Assembly (NCBI RefSeq): GCF_947623445.1 | Contig: NC_135245.1 | Location: forward strand, 1,247,501-1,311,500 | Length of the DNA stretch: 64,000 bases | From: Clavelina lepadiformis | Taxonomy: Eukaryota; Chordata; Ascidiacea; Aplousobranchia; Clavelinidae | Direction: 5' to 3' | Part shown: positions 10,174 to 20,727 of the stretch, piece by piece | Numbering within the stretch: the stretch's first letter is position 1 | How the letters are laid out: each line of letters starts with the position of its first letter | Notes under the pieces: generated by a model | Told to the model about the DNA's origin: nothing | The model's database searches: none | Seen by the model: the letters and a program-made list of their open reading frames with translations, nothing else | Translations under genes and position numbers: made by a program

Positions 10174-11823
10174 ATGTCGTTTTGGTCGGACAAGATCTAT
10201 AATGATACAACTCGAAGCAAAAGACTTCACAAAAGACTTCAACAGGATCACAAGACTAATAAAGAGTTTTGTGACTTCATAATACGATGTGAAGACAGCG
10301 AATTTCATGTCCATAAATGCGTCGTAGGACTTTTCTCGGATTTTTTCAAAACAATGTTTGCTTCAGATATGAAAGAGAAGTATGAAAACGAGACCAAAAT
10401 ATCTGTTGTTTCTGCTGAAACAATGAGAATTGTCATCGAGTTCCTTTATGATGATGACGTCAAAGTTAACAGAGAGAATGTTTATAACTTGCTGTCTGCT
10501 GCTGACTTTTTACAGATTTCTGTTATAAAAGAAGCTTGCCGGGATTACTTGGAAAGTAATTTCAGCTGTGAAACAGTTTTAAAGGATTGGGTAATGTTGC
10601 GAAGATATCATACGCACAGTGAGAAAATTGAAACGAACGTTGTCAAATGGCGATATTCTCTCGTAAAACAAAAATCTTCACTTTCTGTGTTAAACGAAGA
10701 AAATTTTCAAGATTTTTTGCTTTTGACAAAAACTCACTTTATCCCTTCTGTGACATTCAAATGCATCATGAATTGGATAGAACATGATTCCAGTGCAAGA
10801 ACAAATTACCTAGATATGTTGACGGAACACGTGGACTTTAAGTCACTTTCAAAGAAATTTTTAACTGAAACAGTTTCAAAAAATGAAATAATTCGAAAAT
10901 CTGCCGTCACAATGTCCAGGGTTTTGGATGCAGTTTGTCAATTTATTGTTAATGAAGAACCTTTGTGTTTGCCGTCTGATGTCAAGATGGCCGCGCTTTT
11001 TAAAAATGACGATGAATATCAGGTGAAAATGTTCAACGCGTTTAATAAGAACTGGACAGAACTGGGAATTAAATATTCTAGTCACGAAAAATCCAGTTTA
11101 TTGATTGAAAAAAACACACTTTACATGTTAGGTGGGGAACAGGAATCTAATTGTTCAGTTTCATCTAAAGCAAGATACTTAGATCTCAATGACGTTTCAT
11201 CAGGTTGGGAGGATATGACGTCAATGCACACGGCAAGGCGAAGATTTGGCAGCGCAATATACAAAGACTTTCTCTATGTAGCTGGTGGTGAATTAAATCG
11301 CAATTACTGGATAGACAGCGTTGAATATTACGATTTCACTCGTGATAGGTGGTTTAGGTCAACTGCATTGAACAGTAGAAGATCAGGCCACGCGCTGTTG
11401 GCATATCGTGGTAAATTGTTTGCACTTGGTGGTGGATCCGATATTTGTTCTGCTGAATGCGTGGAGTGGTACGAAGGCAGAAATTGGAACCATGCCCCTC
11501 CTATGAAGAAACCACGACATGATTTCTCTGCAGTTGTGCTCAATGACCAGATATACACCATTGGAGGTGATCAAGATGATTTGACCTCAGTTGAACGTTT
11601 CGATCTTCGAGCAAATGCTTGGTATGACGTTGCATCTATGACCAAACGAAATTTAGGTCACGTGTATGCCTGTGTAGCCAATGGGAAGATATACGCAATG
11701 GACGACAAGGATCAATCAGTGGAAGTTTATGATCCTGTTGTAGACGAATGGAAGGAAGTTCCACCGACACCTGACGATCAGACAAATGATGATGAATCTT
11801 TATTATCGTTGAGACTTGAGTGA
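10174..11823 (+). CDS. BTB-BACK-Kelch protein, intact; left arm of inverted duplication
   Basis: An uninterrupted 549-codon frame with BTB (about residues 25-125), BACK (about 130-235) and a Kelch propeller with LYMLGG, LYVAGG, LFALGG and IYTIGG units. The expected role is a CUL3 substrate adaptor in the cytoplasm or nucleus; the target is unknown. ATG 10174 is the first in-frame start and gives a full BTB. The protein is about 90% alike by eye to the minus-strand gene at 15505-17166 over most of its length, but the first 30 or so residues differ. An AATAAA at 12260-12265, conserved in the mirror copy, is the likely poly(A) signal. Confidence 0.92.
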   Translation: MSFWSDKIYNDTTRSKRLHKRLQQDHKTNKEFCDFIIRCEDSEFHVHKCVVGLFSDFFKTMFASDMKEKYENETKISVVSAETMRIVIEFLYDDDVKVNRENVYNLLSAADFLQISVIKEACRDYLESNFSCETVLKDWVMLRRYHTHSEKIETNVVKWRYSLVKQKSSLSVLNEENFQDFLLLTKTHFIPSVTFKCIMNWIEHDSSARTNYLDMLTEHVDFKSLSKKFLTETVSKNEIIRKSAVTMSRVLDAVCQFIVNEEPLCLPSDVKMAALFKNDDEYQVKMFNAFNKNWTELGIKYSSHEKSSLLIEKNTLYMLGGEQESNCSVSSKARYLDLNDVSSGWEDMTSMHTARRRFGSAIYKDFLYVAGGELNRNYWIDSVEYYDFTRDRWFRSTALNSRRSGHALLAYRGKLFALGGGSDICSAECVEWYEGRNWNHAPPMKKPRHDFSAVVLNDQIYTIGGDQDDLTSVERFDLRANAWYDVASMTKRNLGHVYACVANGKIYAMDDKDQSVEVYDPVVDEWKEVPPTPDDQTNDDESLLSLRLE

Positions 11824-12259
11824 GCATTTTTCTGATTGGTACCATACAATAATATTGGTACAATACAACACAATAATTACCGAGTTATACGTTTCGGACA
11901 TTTGTTGCAGCCTGCAATGTGCTTCAGTCGTATCGCACCGAGTGCTGTAGAGTGTAGACATGCCCAGTTGCTTGTAAAATATGGCGAGTAAAATGCCATC
12001 AAAATCTTTGTACGTCAAAGAATGAATTTCAAACCATGGATTTTCTTTCTGGTGATGTTATTTGTTACGCCGAATGGAATTGCCACTAATCGAAACTTAA
12101 CTCGTATACTGTACATTGTATGTAAACAATAGGCGATTACTTTTGGAAAACCGTTTCTGTAACTTGGTCGTAAACACTGTAAGGCGAAGGCCATGGTGTT
12201 GTAAACGGTTATCATCTTGTTTGTGTATCTGTATATAATTATAAGGCAATTAGCTAAGA

Positions 12260-12265
12260 AATAAA
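12260..12265 (+). terminator. Poly(A) signal AATAAA of the plus-strand Kelch gene
   Basis: AATAAA lies about 440 bases after the stop codon. The mirror-image sequence at 14891-14896 keeps the same hexamer on the minus strand after the opposing Kelch gene, so the signal survived in both arms of the inverted duplication. Confidence 0.6.
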
Positions 12266-12671
12266 TATCTGCCTACTGAAAACATTTTTCCTGATAATGA
12301 GCTTTGATTAACAATTTACGTAATTAAACGATTCATAAAGTGATTAATGACTGACGATGACGCAATGGTACTGTGACGATTACGTCACGTGTTGAGTTGT
12401 TTTCGAAATGCTGGAATTAAATTTTGGAAGCTTGTGATTCAGTTGTTTACCGGATTTGAATGCTCCTCGATGACGTCAGATAAATTACTTCGCTTGAACT
12501 GGTGTGCCACATATAAATACTGTTGTTATGTTTGCAATCTTTCCTTTTACTTTAACCCTTCTCGTTTGTTAAGAGCGCAATGTAACAACCAGTACGCTTT
12601 GCCCGAAGGTGAAAGCCTTCGTGTCTGATAATAAACAAAATGAAAAATATAATTTAGTAATTTGTATAGAC

Positions 12672-13136
12672 CAGGGGTGGCCAGACCTGCTTCATGCTCG
12701 AGCCGCATGTAACATATTCCAGTTTCAAAAGAGCCACAATAAAAAACACGAATTTATTCACTCACAAAGAAGTGTAGCTATTGATTAACATTAGTGCTGC
12801 GTGGTGATACTATGTGTCTCCAACTGGGCTTCACCAACTCCTGCAATTATTATTATAACCGTAACCAAGACCTAAAACTAGGTCAGCCTGACGTACAGCT
12901 TCAATCTGACAGTTTACTTAACTACAGTGTACAATAATGAACTGTACTTGTCGGAGTGTAATTTGATTATTGCTAACAATGAGTCCATTGTTACTACATG
13001 TGATAGAACGCAATGTTTCACAATCTGATCAAACAACTCGTCTAGACCGGGAAAATTGCATGTCTAATTCAACAATGATAAATTCATTAAAGAGCCGCAA
13101 TTAAAGGCTCAAAGAGCCGCAGTTTGGCCACCCCTG
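12672..13136. mobile_element. hAT non-autonomous element (465 bp) with perfect 8-bp target duplication
   Basis: It starts CAGGGGTGGCCAGACC and ends TTTGGCCACCCCTG, and is flanked on both sides by GTATAGAC (12664-12671 and 13137-13144). The ends match the element at 2587-2909, so the two belong to one family. There is no open transposase frame. It sits in the part of the left palindrome arm that is missing from the right arm. Confidence 0.92.
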
Positions 13137-13294
13137 GTATAGACAGAAATTAAGAAACGAACAGCATTATCAAGCCGCTGAGAAATGACAATCATCTCAT
13201 CGAGTCAGAAGAAAAACAATCAATCTATCATCTTCAACCATCCTCGCTTTTAACATTTGTCATAGTGCGATTGTTGCAGGTAGCCAATGAAATA

Positions 13295-13867
13295 CAGTCG
13301 ACTCCGCTTAATTCGGACACTTTGGTTCCGCTCAATTTTGGCCGAATTAAGCGGAAAATCAATTGTTCGTTTCATGGTCATGCATAAAGGCAGACAACGC
13401 ATTTAAAATACTGTACTGTTGCGTAATAAATGAACTGCAGCTGCGCTATACTGCAGTAATTGGCACTGATCGCATAAAACGTCTTCGTTTACTTTAGTAA
13501 GCAATTTCACTTTTTGTGCTAAACTTTTCTGTACCATTCTGTTCTACAAGATGGACGCAATTGTACCGAAGTAAAAGCGACTATGAAGCTGACATGGCCT
13601 TATATGAGTTCATTGTCTATTGTTACTGCATCGATCGTCATTGTTTCACCATAATCACTCATAATGCAATCGCATCTTGTGTTAAAACGAGAGAAGTACT
13701 GTTTATTGTGTCATAAGTTCATAACCTAACAATGGAATTGCGAACCTGTGTCCGAATTAACGGGAGTTTTTACGTTCAATTTTTACTTTTGTTCCGTTCC
13801 CGAGCATTTTGGCCGAATAAAGCTGTTGTCCGGGTTATCCGGTGTCCGAATTAAGCGGATTCGACTG
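13295..13867. mobile_element. pogo/Tigger-like MITE (573 bp) with TA target duplication
   Basis: The ends are inverted repeats: CAGTCGACTCCGCTTAATT at the left and its complement AATTAAGCGGATTCGACTG at the right with one mismatch. The flanks are TA (13293-13294 and 13868-13869), as expected of Tc1/mariner/pogo transposases. A subterminal GGCCGAATTAAGCGG repeats the motif. There is no transposase. Removing it joins sequences that are contiguous in the right palindrome arm, which confirms the insertion. Confidence 0.88.
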
Positions 13868-14060
13868 TATTATCAAAACCCTTTGAGGCCAAGCGCTCCA
13901 CTTTTTCAATTCATCTTCGAATAAATAAAATTGAACAGAGAGGCACTTGTGGTATGCACAGCGTTAAATAGGACTGGGGAGGGTACGACGTTTTTTTTGT
14001 GGAGACACGTCGCATTTGTATAACCAACAAATGACGAAGTAAAATCAAAGAAGAATTTAG

Positions 14061-14434
14061 CACACCTACTACTGGTGATGCTCTACCACGCATGCGCAGT
14101 GTGTTTTACATTCCGGAAAACTGTTGTTACTTATTAGTCAAGTTCTTGCGCAACTTAAACTGAATTGGCCTTACTAGGAGTAGCTTAATGCATATAAAAT
14201 TACTTTATCACTTCTTTGCAGTATAATCAATAAGCAACCAGTATAACGATGTACCGTATAGACGTCACACTAAATTGTCCAATCAGGGAACTTCCCGCTC
14301 TCACAGCTATAGTCAATTAGCCAACCTCTTCTAACTTTTAATCACGTGCGCTCGAGCATGTCTAGGATAAAAGCAACTGTATTCTCGCTTCTCAGTATCT
14401 TCATCAAAAAAGAAGCAGCCGTTTTTCAAAGTCC
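14061..14434 (+). repeat. LTR-like direct repeat, copy 2 (palindrome spacer)
   Basis: Second copy of the sequence at 9001-9379, same orientation, with small deletions. It occupies most of the spacer (14061-14557) that separates the two palindrome arms. The match starts within a base or two of the point where the left arm ends, so it lies exactly at the symmetry breakpoint. It keeps the TATA-like AGGATAAAAGC and the downstream pyrimidine-rich segment. Confidence 0.7.
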
Positions 14435-14557
14435 AAAACGTAGAATAAAAACTCGTACCTAGAAATTCCCATCAAGGGGCGAGACCAAAAATCGCGAGTG
14501 ACGCTACATGCCTCTGACAGAAGCCGCGTAAAAGTTGTGCAAGTGTACAGGTAGTAG

Positions 14558-17032
14558 GCTAAATTCTTCATTGATTTTACTTCGTCATTTGTTACTTATA
14601 CAAATGCGACGTGTCCCCACAAAAACGTCATACCCTACCCAGTCCTAATTAACGCTGTGTATGCCATAAGTGACTCTCTGTTCACTTTTATTTATTCGAA
14701 GATGAATTGAAAAGGTTGAAAACCTGGCCTCAAAGGGCTTTGATATTATTTCATTGGCTACCTGCAACAATCGTACCATTGCGTCATCGTCAGTCATTAA
14801 TCACTTTATCAATCGTTTAATTAGGCCTACGAAAATTGTTAATCAAACCTCATTATCAGGATAGGCCTAAATGTTTTCGGTGGGCAGACATTTATTTCTT
14901 AGCTAATTGCCTTATAATTATATACAAATACACAAACAAGATGATAACCGTTTACAACACCATGGCCTACGCCCGACAGTGTTTACGACTAAGTTACAGA
15001 AACAGTTTTCCGAAAAAAATCGCATATTGTTTACATAAAATGTACAGTATACGCGTTAAGTTTTAATGAGTGGCAATTCCATTCGACGTAACAAATAACA
15101 TCACCAGAAAGAAAACCCATGGTTTGAAATTCATTCTTTGATGTACAGTGATTTTGACGGCATTTTACTCGCCATATTTTACAAGCAATTGGGCATGTCT
15201 ACAGCACTGGGTGCGGTACGACTGAAGCACATCGCAGGCTGCAACAAATGTACGAAACGTATAACTCGGTAATTATTGTCGTCATTATCATCACCAAAAC
15301 TACTGTACAGCTATCAATGTATCGTTGTATCAATGTATTCTATCGTTTGTTGCGACGCCTTTCCACATCGGTATCATTTCATTACACTCTGCTGCAACTG
15401 GATCATAAGCCTTCACTGGTTGTTCATTGTGTTCCATTTTGTAAATGTTCCTGTTAACTACACGTCATTAAACATATTAAATAGAACCAATCAAATGAAC
15501 CAAATTAATCCTCATCCTCACTGGAGAAAAAAATCACTGGAGGAATCCTCACTAAATCAATAAAACAACAATCGCTTAACTGATCCTCAGGTGTCGGTGG
15601 AACTTCCTTCCATTCGTCTACAACAGGATCATAAACTTCCACTGATTGATCCTTGTCGTCCATCGCGTATATCTTCCCATTGGCTACACAGGCATACACG
15701 GGACCTAAATTTCGTTTGGTCATAGATGCAACGTCATACCAGGTATTTGCTCGAAGATCGAAACGTTCAACTGAGGTCAAATCATCTTGATCACCGCCAA
15801 TGGCGTATATCTGGTCATTGAGTGCAACTGCAGAGAAATCACGTCGCGGTTTCTTCATAGGAGGGGCATGATTCCAATTTCTGCCTTCGTACCACTCCAC
15901 GCATTCAGCAGAACAAATATCGGATCCACCACCAAGTGCAAACAATTTACCACGATATGCCAACAGCGCGTGGCCTGATCTTCTACTGTTCAATGCAGTT
16001 GAGCTAAACCATTCACCACAAGTGAAATCGTAATATTCAACGCTGTCTATCCAATATCTGGGATGTAATTCACCACCAGCTACATAGAGGTAGTCTTTGT
16101 ATATTGCGCTGCCAAATCTTCGCCTTGCCGTGTGCATTGACGTCATATCCTCCCAACCTGATGAAACGTCATTGAGATCCAAGTATCTTGCTTTAGATGA
16201 AACTGAATAAGATTCCCCACCTAACATGTAAAGTGTGTTTTTTTCAATCAATAAACTGGATTCTTCGTGACTGGAATTTTTAATTCCTAGATCTGTCCAG
16301 TTCTCATTAAACGCGTTGAACATTTTCACCTGATATTCATCCTCATTTTTAAAAAGCGCGACCATCTTGACATCAGACGGCAAACACAAAGGTTCTCCAT
16401 CAACAATAAATTGACAAACTGCATCCAAAACCCTGGACATTGTGACGGCAGATTTTCGAATTATTTCATTTTTTGAAACTGTTTCAGTTAAAAATTTCTT
16501 TGAAAGTGACTTAAAGTCCACGTGTTCCGTCAACCTATCTAGGTAATTTGTTCTTGCACTGGAATCATGTTCTATCCAATTCATGATGCATTTGAATGTC
16601 AGAGAAGGGAAAAAGTGAGTTTTTGTCAAAAGCAAAAAATCTTGAAAATCTTCTTCATTTAACTCAGAAAGTGAAGATCTCTGTTTTACGAGAGAACATC
16701 GCTGTTTGACGACGTTTGTTTCAATTTTCTCGCTGTGCATATGATATCTACGCAATATTACCCAATCTTTTAAAACTGTATCATTGCTGAAGTTACTTTC
16801 CAAGTAATCCCGGCAAGCTTCTTTCAAAATAGAAATCTGTAAAACGTCAGCAGCAGACAGCAAGTTGTAAACATTCTCCCTGTTAACTGTGACGTCATCA
16901 TCATAAAGGAACTCGATGACAATTCTCATTGTTTCAGCAGAAACTTCAGGTAATTTGACCTCGTTTTCATATTTCTCTTTCATTTCTGAAGCAAACATGG
17001 TTTTGAAAAAATCCGAGAAAACTCCTAACATA
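14558..17032 (-). repeat. Right arm of the Kelch inverted duplication
   Basis: Reverse-complement counterpart of the DNA at about 10330-14060. It contains the 3' flank (14558-15480) and most of the coding region of the minus-strand Kelch gene. It has neither the hAT nor the pogo-like element. Short tracts such as TAGGCCTACGAAAA (about 14822) appear only in this arm, so both arms have changed since the duplication. Confidence 0.85.
14891..14896 (-). terminator. Poly(A) signal of the minus-strand Kelch copy
   Basis: TTTATT on the plus strand, which is AATAAA on the minus strand, about 600 bases past the stop of the minus-strand Kelch copy. It is conserved with the hexamer at 12260-12265 of the opposing gene. 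Confidence 0.5.
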
Positions 17033-17166
17033 GATTTTTGGACGTGAAATTCTTGATCTTCACATCGTATGATGAAGTTGCAAAAGGTTTTATCGTTTTT
17101 CCGATCTTCATTGAGTTTTCGTTGAAGAATTTTGCTTCTATTTTCTGTTCTGGAGAAAGGCTACAT
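15505..17166 (-). pseudogene. BTB-BACK-Kelch copy with a stop at codon 2
   Basis: The frame is open from the stop at 15505 up to 17160 and encodes nearly a whole BTB-BACK-Kelch protein. The position aligning with the start of the paralogues reads ATG TAG (17166-17161), where the gene at 759-2453 has ATG TTG. Translation from the next in-frame ATG (17031-17029) would give 508 residues lacking the first BTB strand and helix. The conserved HVHKC there reads HVQKS. The Kelch half is intact (LYMLGG, LYVAGG, LFALGG, IYAIGG) and the C-terminal tail differs from the mirror gene. It is either an N-terminally truncated gene or an early pseudogene; the long clean frame argues for recent loss or continued use of a downstream start. 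Confidence 0.75.
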
Positions 17167-18050
17167 TCTGCTGATTTACAAACCCTTTGAAGTCTACTAA
17201 AATAACTTTATATACGACTTGCAAATTATTTAAGTTAAACAATTGCTCCTTCCACACAAATCGCCTAATCGTTTCGTCAAAAGGTAGAACTCAACTTTTC
17301 TCGAAAGTTCTCGTCGATGAAATTGCTGTAACTGGTCTTTGTTGTGACGCACCAGCGAAGTTAAAGTATTCAGGTCGTTATACGCACTGTTGCTTGTGCG
17401 TGCTATTGATCCCAACATCGGCAAAAATTACAATACTCGCGTTCTTATGTTCTGAGCTGGTAAAATCTATGCAAATGTTTGTCCAAATGATCTTTTTGAA
17501 TTACGCGTTATTATAAAATTTCTGAAAAAGTTCTTATAACCAAGAAGAATTTTGTTTCATTAACCTTCACGATGATTTTCAATATATTTCAGGCTTATCG
17601 TGATACATGTGTAAAATAGGAGAAATGTTTATGCAAAGTTTTAATTGAGAAAAATTCTGTTATCATGCAGTTGATCACTAACTACTGTTTGGCTGCAACG
17701 TTTAACGGTCTACTGACAAATATACAAACATTTTAGATAATGATTGTCTCGAAAATAATAAAATGCTTTTTATTATGGAAATAAAACCGTCGCTAAAAAC
17801 TGCAATTCAAACTTTATGTTTGTGGCACCAATGCAACAATATTTCGAACCAAAGCTATAATTCGAATCCACTTTTTTAACTCGTCATAATAATAATAATA
17901 ATAATAATAATGGTACCATCACCATCCTGATATGTCTAAATGTCCCTGATATGTCAAAATTCATAAAGTTTTATAATAAACGCAATTTCCTGCTGCATGA
18001 CCCTCCTTCTTTTGCTATAGATGTGTAATTGTGTATTTCTAATGAAAAAA
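17167..18050. other. Intergenic DNA with an AAT microsatellite
   Basis: Separates the Kelch patch from the BAAT cluster. The only distinct feature is a run of about nine ATA/AAT units at 17886-17912. No exon-like frames with splice signals were recognised. The three short plus-strand frames near 17187-17516 have no domain similarity. Confidence 0.5.
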
Positions 18051-19877
18051 CTATAGTTTAGCTGCTGGATTTACACGGCGCAATTTTAAGTGTTTGTGCA
18101 AAAATCCGAGTTGTTTCTTCCACGAATCTTCTTGCGCCTTGCTATGCGGTCCGGTCACTCCGCCGAACCCGAGTGTTTCGCCAAATATTCGGTTGTACAT
18201 GAACGGTGAATGGGGCATATATGGTTGCTTAAATACGTGGCCGGCCCCCGAGTATCTGTCAATTCGGAAGACCGGATGATTTGATTCTTTTAAAAGTCTT
18301 TCCAAGACATTGACGTAATATTCCGACGCCTGTGCATCGTCGTCTAGCGCGGCCACGAACATAAACGCGACATCGCGTTTCTTGTAGAACTCTAAAGTGG
18401 ACGCTTTGGCTTCGTCGTAGGTTGCAGGAAAATTGTACCAAGTTCTGTGCAAGACGGCGTTTGTGCTGGATGAGCGTTTGACAGTTTTTAAAGTTTTGTG
18501 AGGGCTCCATTTAATCCCTTTGTACGACATAGGATTATGCAGAACTGACAAAGGCCCATTAATACCAATCATACAACTTATGCCGCTCAAGAAGGTGGCC
18601 ATGGCCAGACCAAAATGAAGACCTAGGCATAGTGTAACCAATCCTATGCCTCTCTCTGCATCAACCTTTTCGTGATTCTGCAGGTAACGAAGCGCACTTT
18701 CAAAGTATTCCAGCTTAAAACATGTATTTTCATAGTCTTGCGGTAGACCTTCTATGCCGTAGAACGGTAAGCCAAGAGCGGCATAACCGCGCGAAGCTAA
18801 AAGCGCAGGTTTGTCCTCGTTTGTTCCAGGCATGAGACCATCGATGGTGATGATACCTGGAAGTTAAAGTATATTTCGAAAAACATTTCTTTATTACGTC
18901 ATACACAGAGAGAAAGTGGCATTGACCGTTGATTGGATTTTAACACTCACAACAACTTTTCAAGACTAAACTGTAAACGTAGCCTACAGCCTAAAAACAT
19001 TTCATGTTAGCCTACCTGGAAATGGGCCTGGACCGGGAGGTAGAAAGAGAAAAGCGTGAAGACCGTTATCTCTCACCACGGTTCGTGTAACGCCAGGGGC
19101 CATAAATCGTCTCTGAATTTTAACTGAACAAATTGCTTTATAGGCCTTAGTCTGAAGTGAGCTGGTTAGAGCTCCTTCATGCGCACTGATAGTGACATCT
19201 AGCGCTTGATTGGCTAACTTTCGTTCAGGAACAGCAAACGGATACTGCAAGAAAATTGCAAGGACTTTTTACGCTTTCCCTAAGTGTCAGTAACAACTTA
19301 ATTTACTGTAAGCTGGTTTGGTTTCACTGATTGATGAAGAAAATGTAAGCCTATGTTATTGCTCATTGTAGCAGCTGTACACTATTATTTGATCCATAAA
19401 TCATTTTCGAGAATTACCTTATTTTTAGTAGCAGGCTTCATTGCCCAAAACAGTCCCATCGGTTCTATTCCAGTGTAGGATCCACCAAGTGATGCGTGAT
19501 TCCCAAGGTCGATTATGCCTGTAATCACACATGCATCTCCTTTTAACAAAACCGGAACAGTACATAGCAGTTTAAGGCAAATCATTACACAGTCCTAGTT
19601 ATCGTAATTATCACCTTTCGAGTCTGATTTGTATTGTGCCAGGCATTCAAACGCTTCATCTCTTTCTATTACAACATGCGAGTGAAAGGTGTACATTGAC
19701 TCTTGTTTCAGGCCTGAAAATATAACAATTTACGATGATGCCGCCAAAGCCAATCTACAAGGCTGTTTACAGTTTGTTCATAAACTATATGCAGTTATAC
19801 CTACCATTTGCTTTTATTGCGATAGGTTCGTCGTATAGACTTGGATTTGGCTGAGCATTAATTATCACTTTCTCCAT
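18051..19877 (-). CDS. BAAT / acyl-CoA thioesterase family protein, copy 1 (AKL C-terminus)
   Basis: Five exons, all GT-AG: 19877-19805, 19713-19615, 19518-19418, 19244-19016, 18856-18051. Total 1308 coding bases, 435 residues. Exons 1-4 encode the N-terminal beta-sandwich ([13 protein letters not shown] is a family hallmark). The last exon encodes the alpha/beta hydrolase. The nucleophile elbow reads TLCLG with Cys at about residue 244, Asp lies at about 339-341 and His in GAGH at about 374, matching the Cys-Asp-His triad of bile acid-CoA:amino acid N-acyltransferase rather than the Ser of most ACOTs. The C-terminus AKL fits a PTS1 peroxisomal signal. Expected role: transfer or hydrolysis of acyl groups from acyl-CoA in peroxisomes; the real substrate in this animal is unknown. 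Confidence 0.9.
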
Positions 19878-20727
19878 AGTTTACTGTCTTTATCTTAAGG
19901 TTTATACCTAAATTTAAATGGGTTTGTGCAAAATAGAAAAGGAAGATGCAAACAGAAGTTGCTGCGATATAAACCTTTCTACTTAAAAAAAAACCTTTGT
20001 ATTTCCTATTTCTCAATGCTTTTGCCTGCCAGTGTAGACTGTTGGAAGCGTAAATGTTCTCCAATAACAAGCCAAGATACCGTGACAATCAGTCAGGTGA
20101 TCAGTCAGTGATCATAATGACTTCAGAGGCTAGCAGGTACTGTTTACTTTAGGTTAATTATTATTCATCTGCTGACTTGTCGAACTCTTACTTTTCTGCA
20201 ACAGGTCAAAGGTACAAACTGTGACTTAAAGTCTGAAGTTGCGATGCGATTCCATTCGGACTGATTCAAAAACGAAATATCTTTCCGACGTTTCTCGTGT
20301 TGTGAAAATAATCAAAGTTTATATTCAGATTCCCCACCGAGGGTGAACAAAGACCCACGATGAGCGACCAACACCATCTCTATGTGTTTATCTCATTCGA
20401 GTGGTACCGCTCTGACACCTCTGCCAACTCAGGGTCAAACACAAAATTTGAAAAGTAAAGACAATCTAGAAGGCGGCTTGGCAGGTTTTTTCAGATCCAA
20501 CAGAGCTCGCATTTGCTTTATTTCAACGTCAACCATTTACATTATGTCTGCAAAACATAGGACATGTAAATACAATTTATCCAGAAGGAAGTGGTTTGTA
20601 ACCATTGCAAGGGAGACATACTTTCCAAAAATTGTTTTGTAAGAAATAAACGTTTTCCCACCAAATACTTTAATATAAACGATTCCAGCAAAGCAAGTTG
20701 TATTCTATGTACATTCAAGCAACAGCT
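19878..20727. other. Spacer between BAAT copies 1 and 2
   Basis: Short intergenic stretch that must hold the promoter of copy 1 and the 3' end of copy 2. No exon was recognised apart from a Kelch-gene relic at about 20312-20390 (listed separately). Confidence 0.5.
20312..20390 (-). pseudogene. Kelch-repeat relic of a BTB-Kelch gene
   Basis: The minus-strand translation reads about 25 residues containing LVAHRGSLFTLGG, which matches LVAHRGLLYALGG in the gene at 759-2453, and then ends at a stop. Flanking DNA shows no further Kelch similarity. It is a short fragment of the local Kelch family stranded inside the BAAT cluster. Confidence 0.6.

Larger units (their letters stand above)
10330..14060 (+). 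repeat. Left arm of a large inverted duplication (Kelch palindrome)
   Basis: The Kelch coding region, its 3' flank (11880-12370) and further DNA (13268-13292 and 13870-14060) reappear in reverse complement at 14558-17032. Examples are the stretch around GTTTACAACACCATGG at 14950 and its complement near 12195, and the end sequence GAAGAATTTAGC against GCTAAATTCTTC. The left arm contains about 900 extra bases (roughly 12371-13267) including a hAT element, plus a pogo-like element at 13295-13867; the right arm lacks both. The arms differ at many single bases, so the duplication is not brand new. Confidence 0.85.

Noticed and set aside
15248..15978. Plus-strand frames opposite the right-arm Kelch gene
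   Set aside because: They mirror the antisense of conserved Kelch codons and also occur antisense to the other Kelch copy; shadows of the real gene.
17886..17912. AAT microsatellite as a CRISPR-like or regulatory array
   Set aside because: A plain trinucleotide repeat without spacers; ordinary microsatellite.
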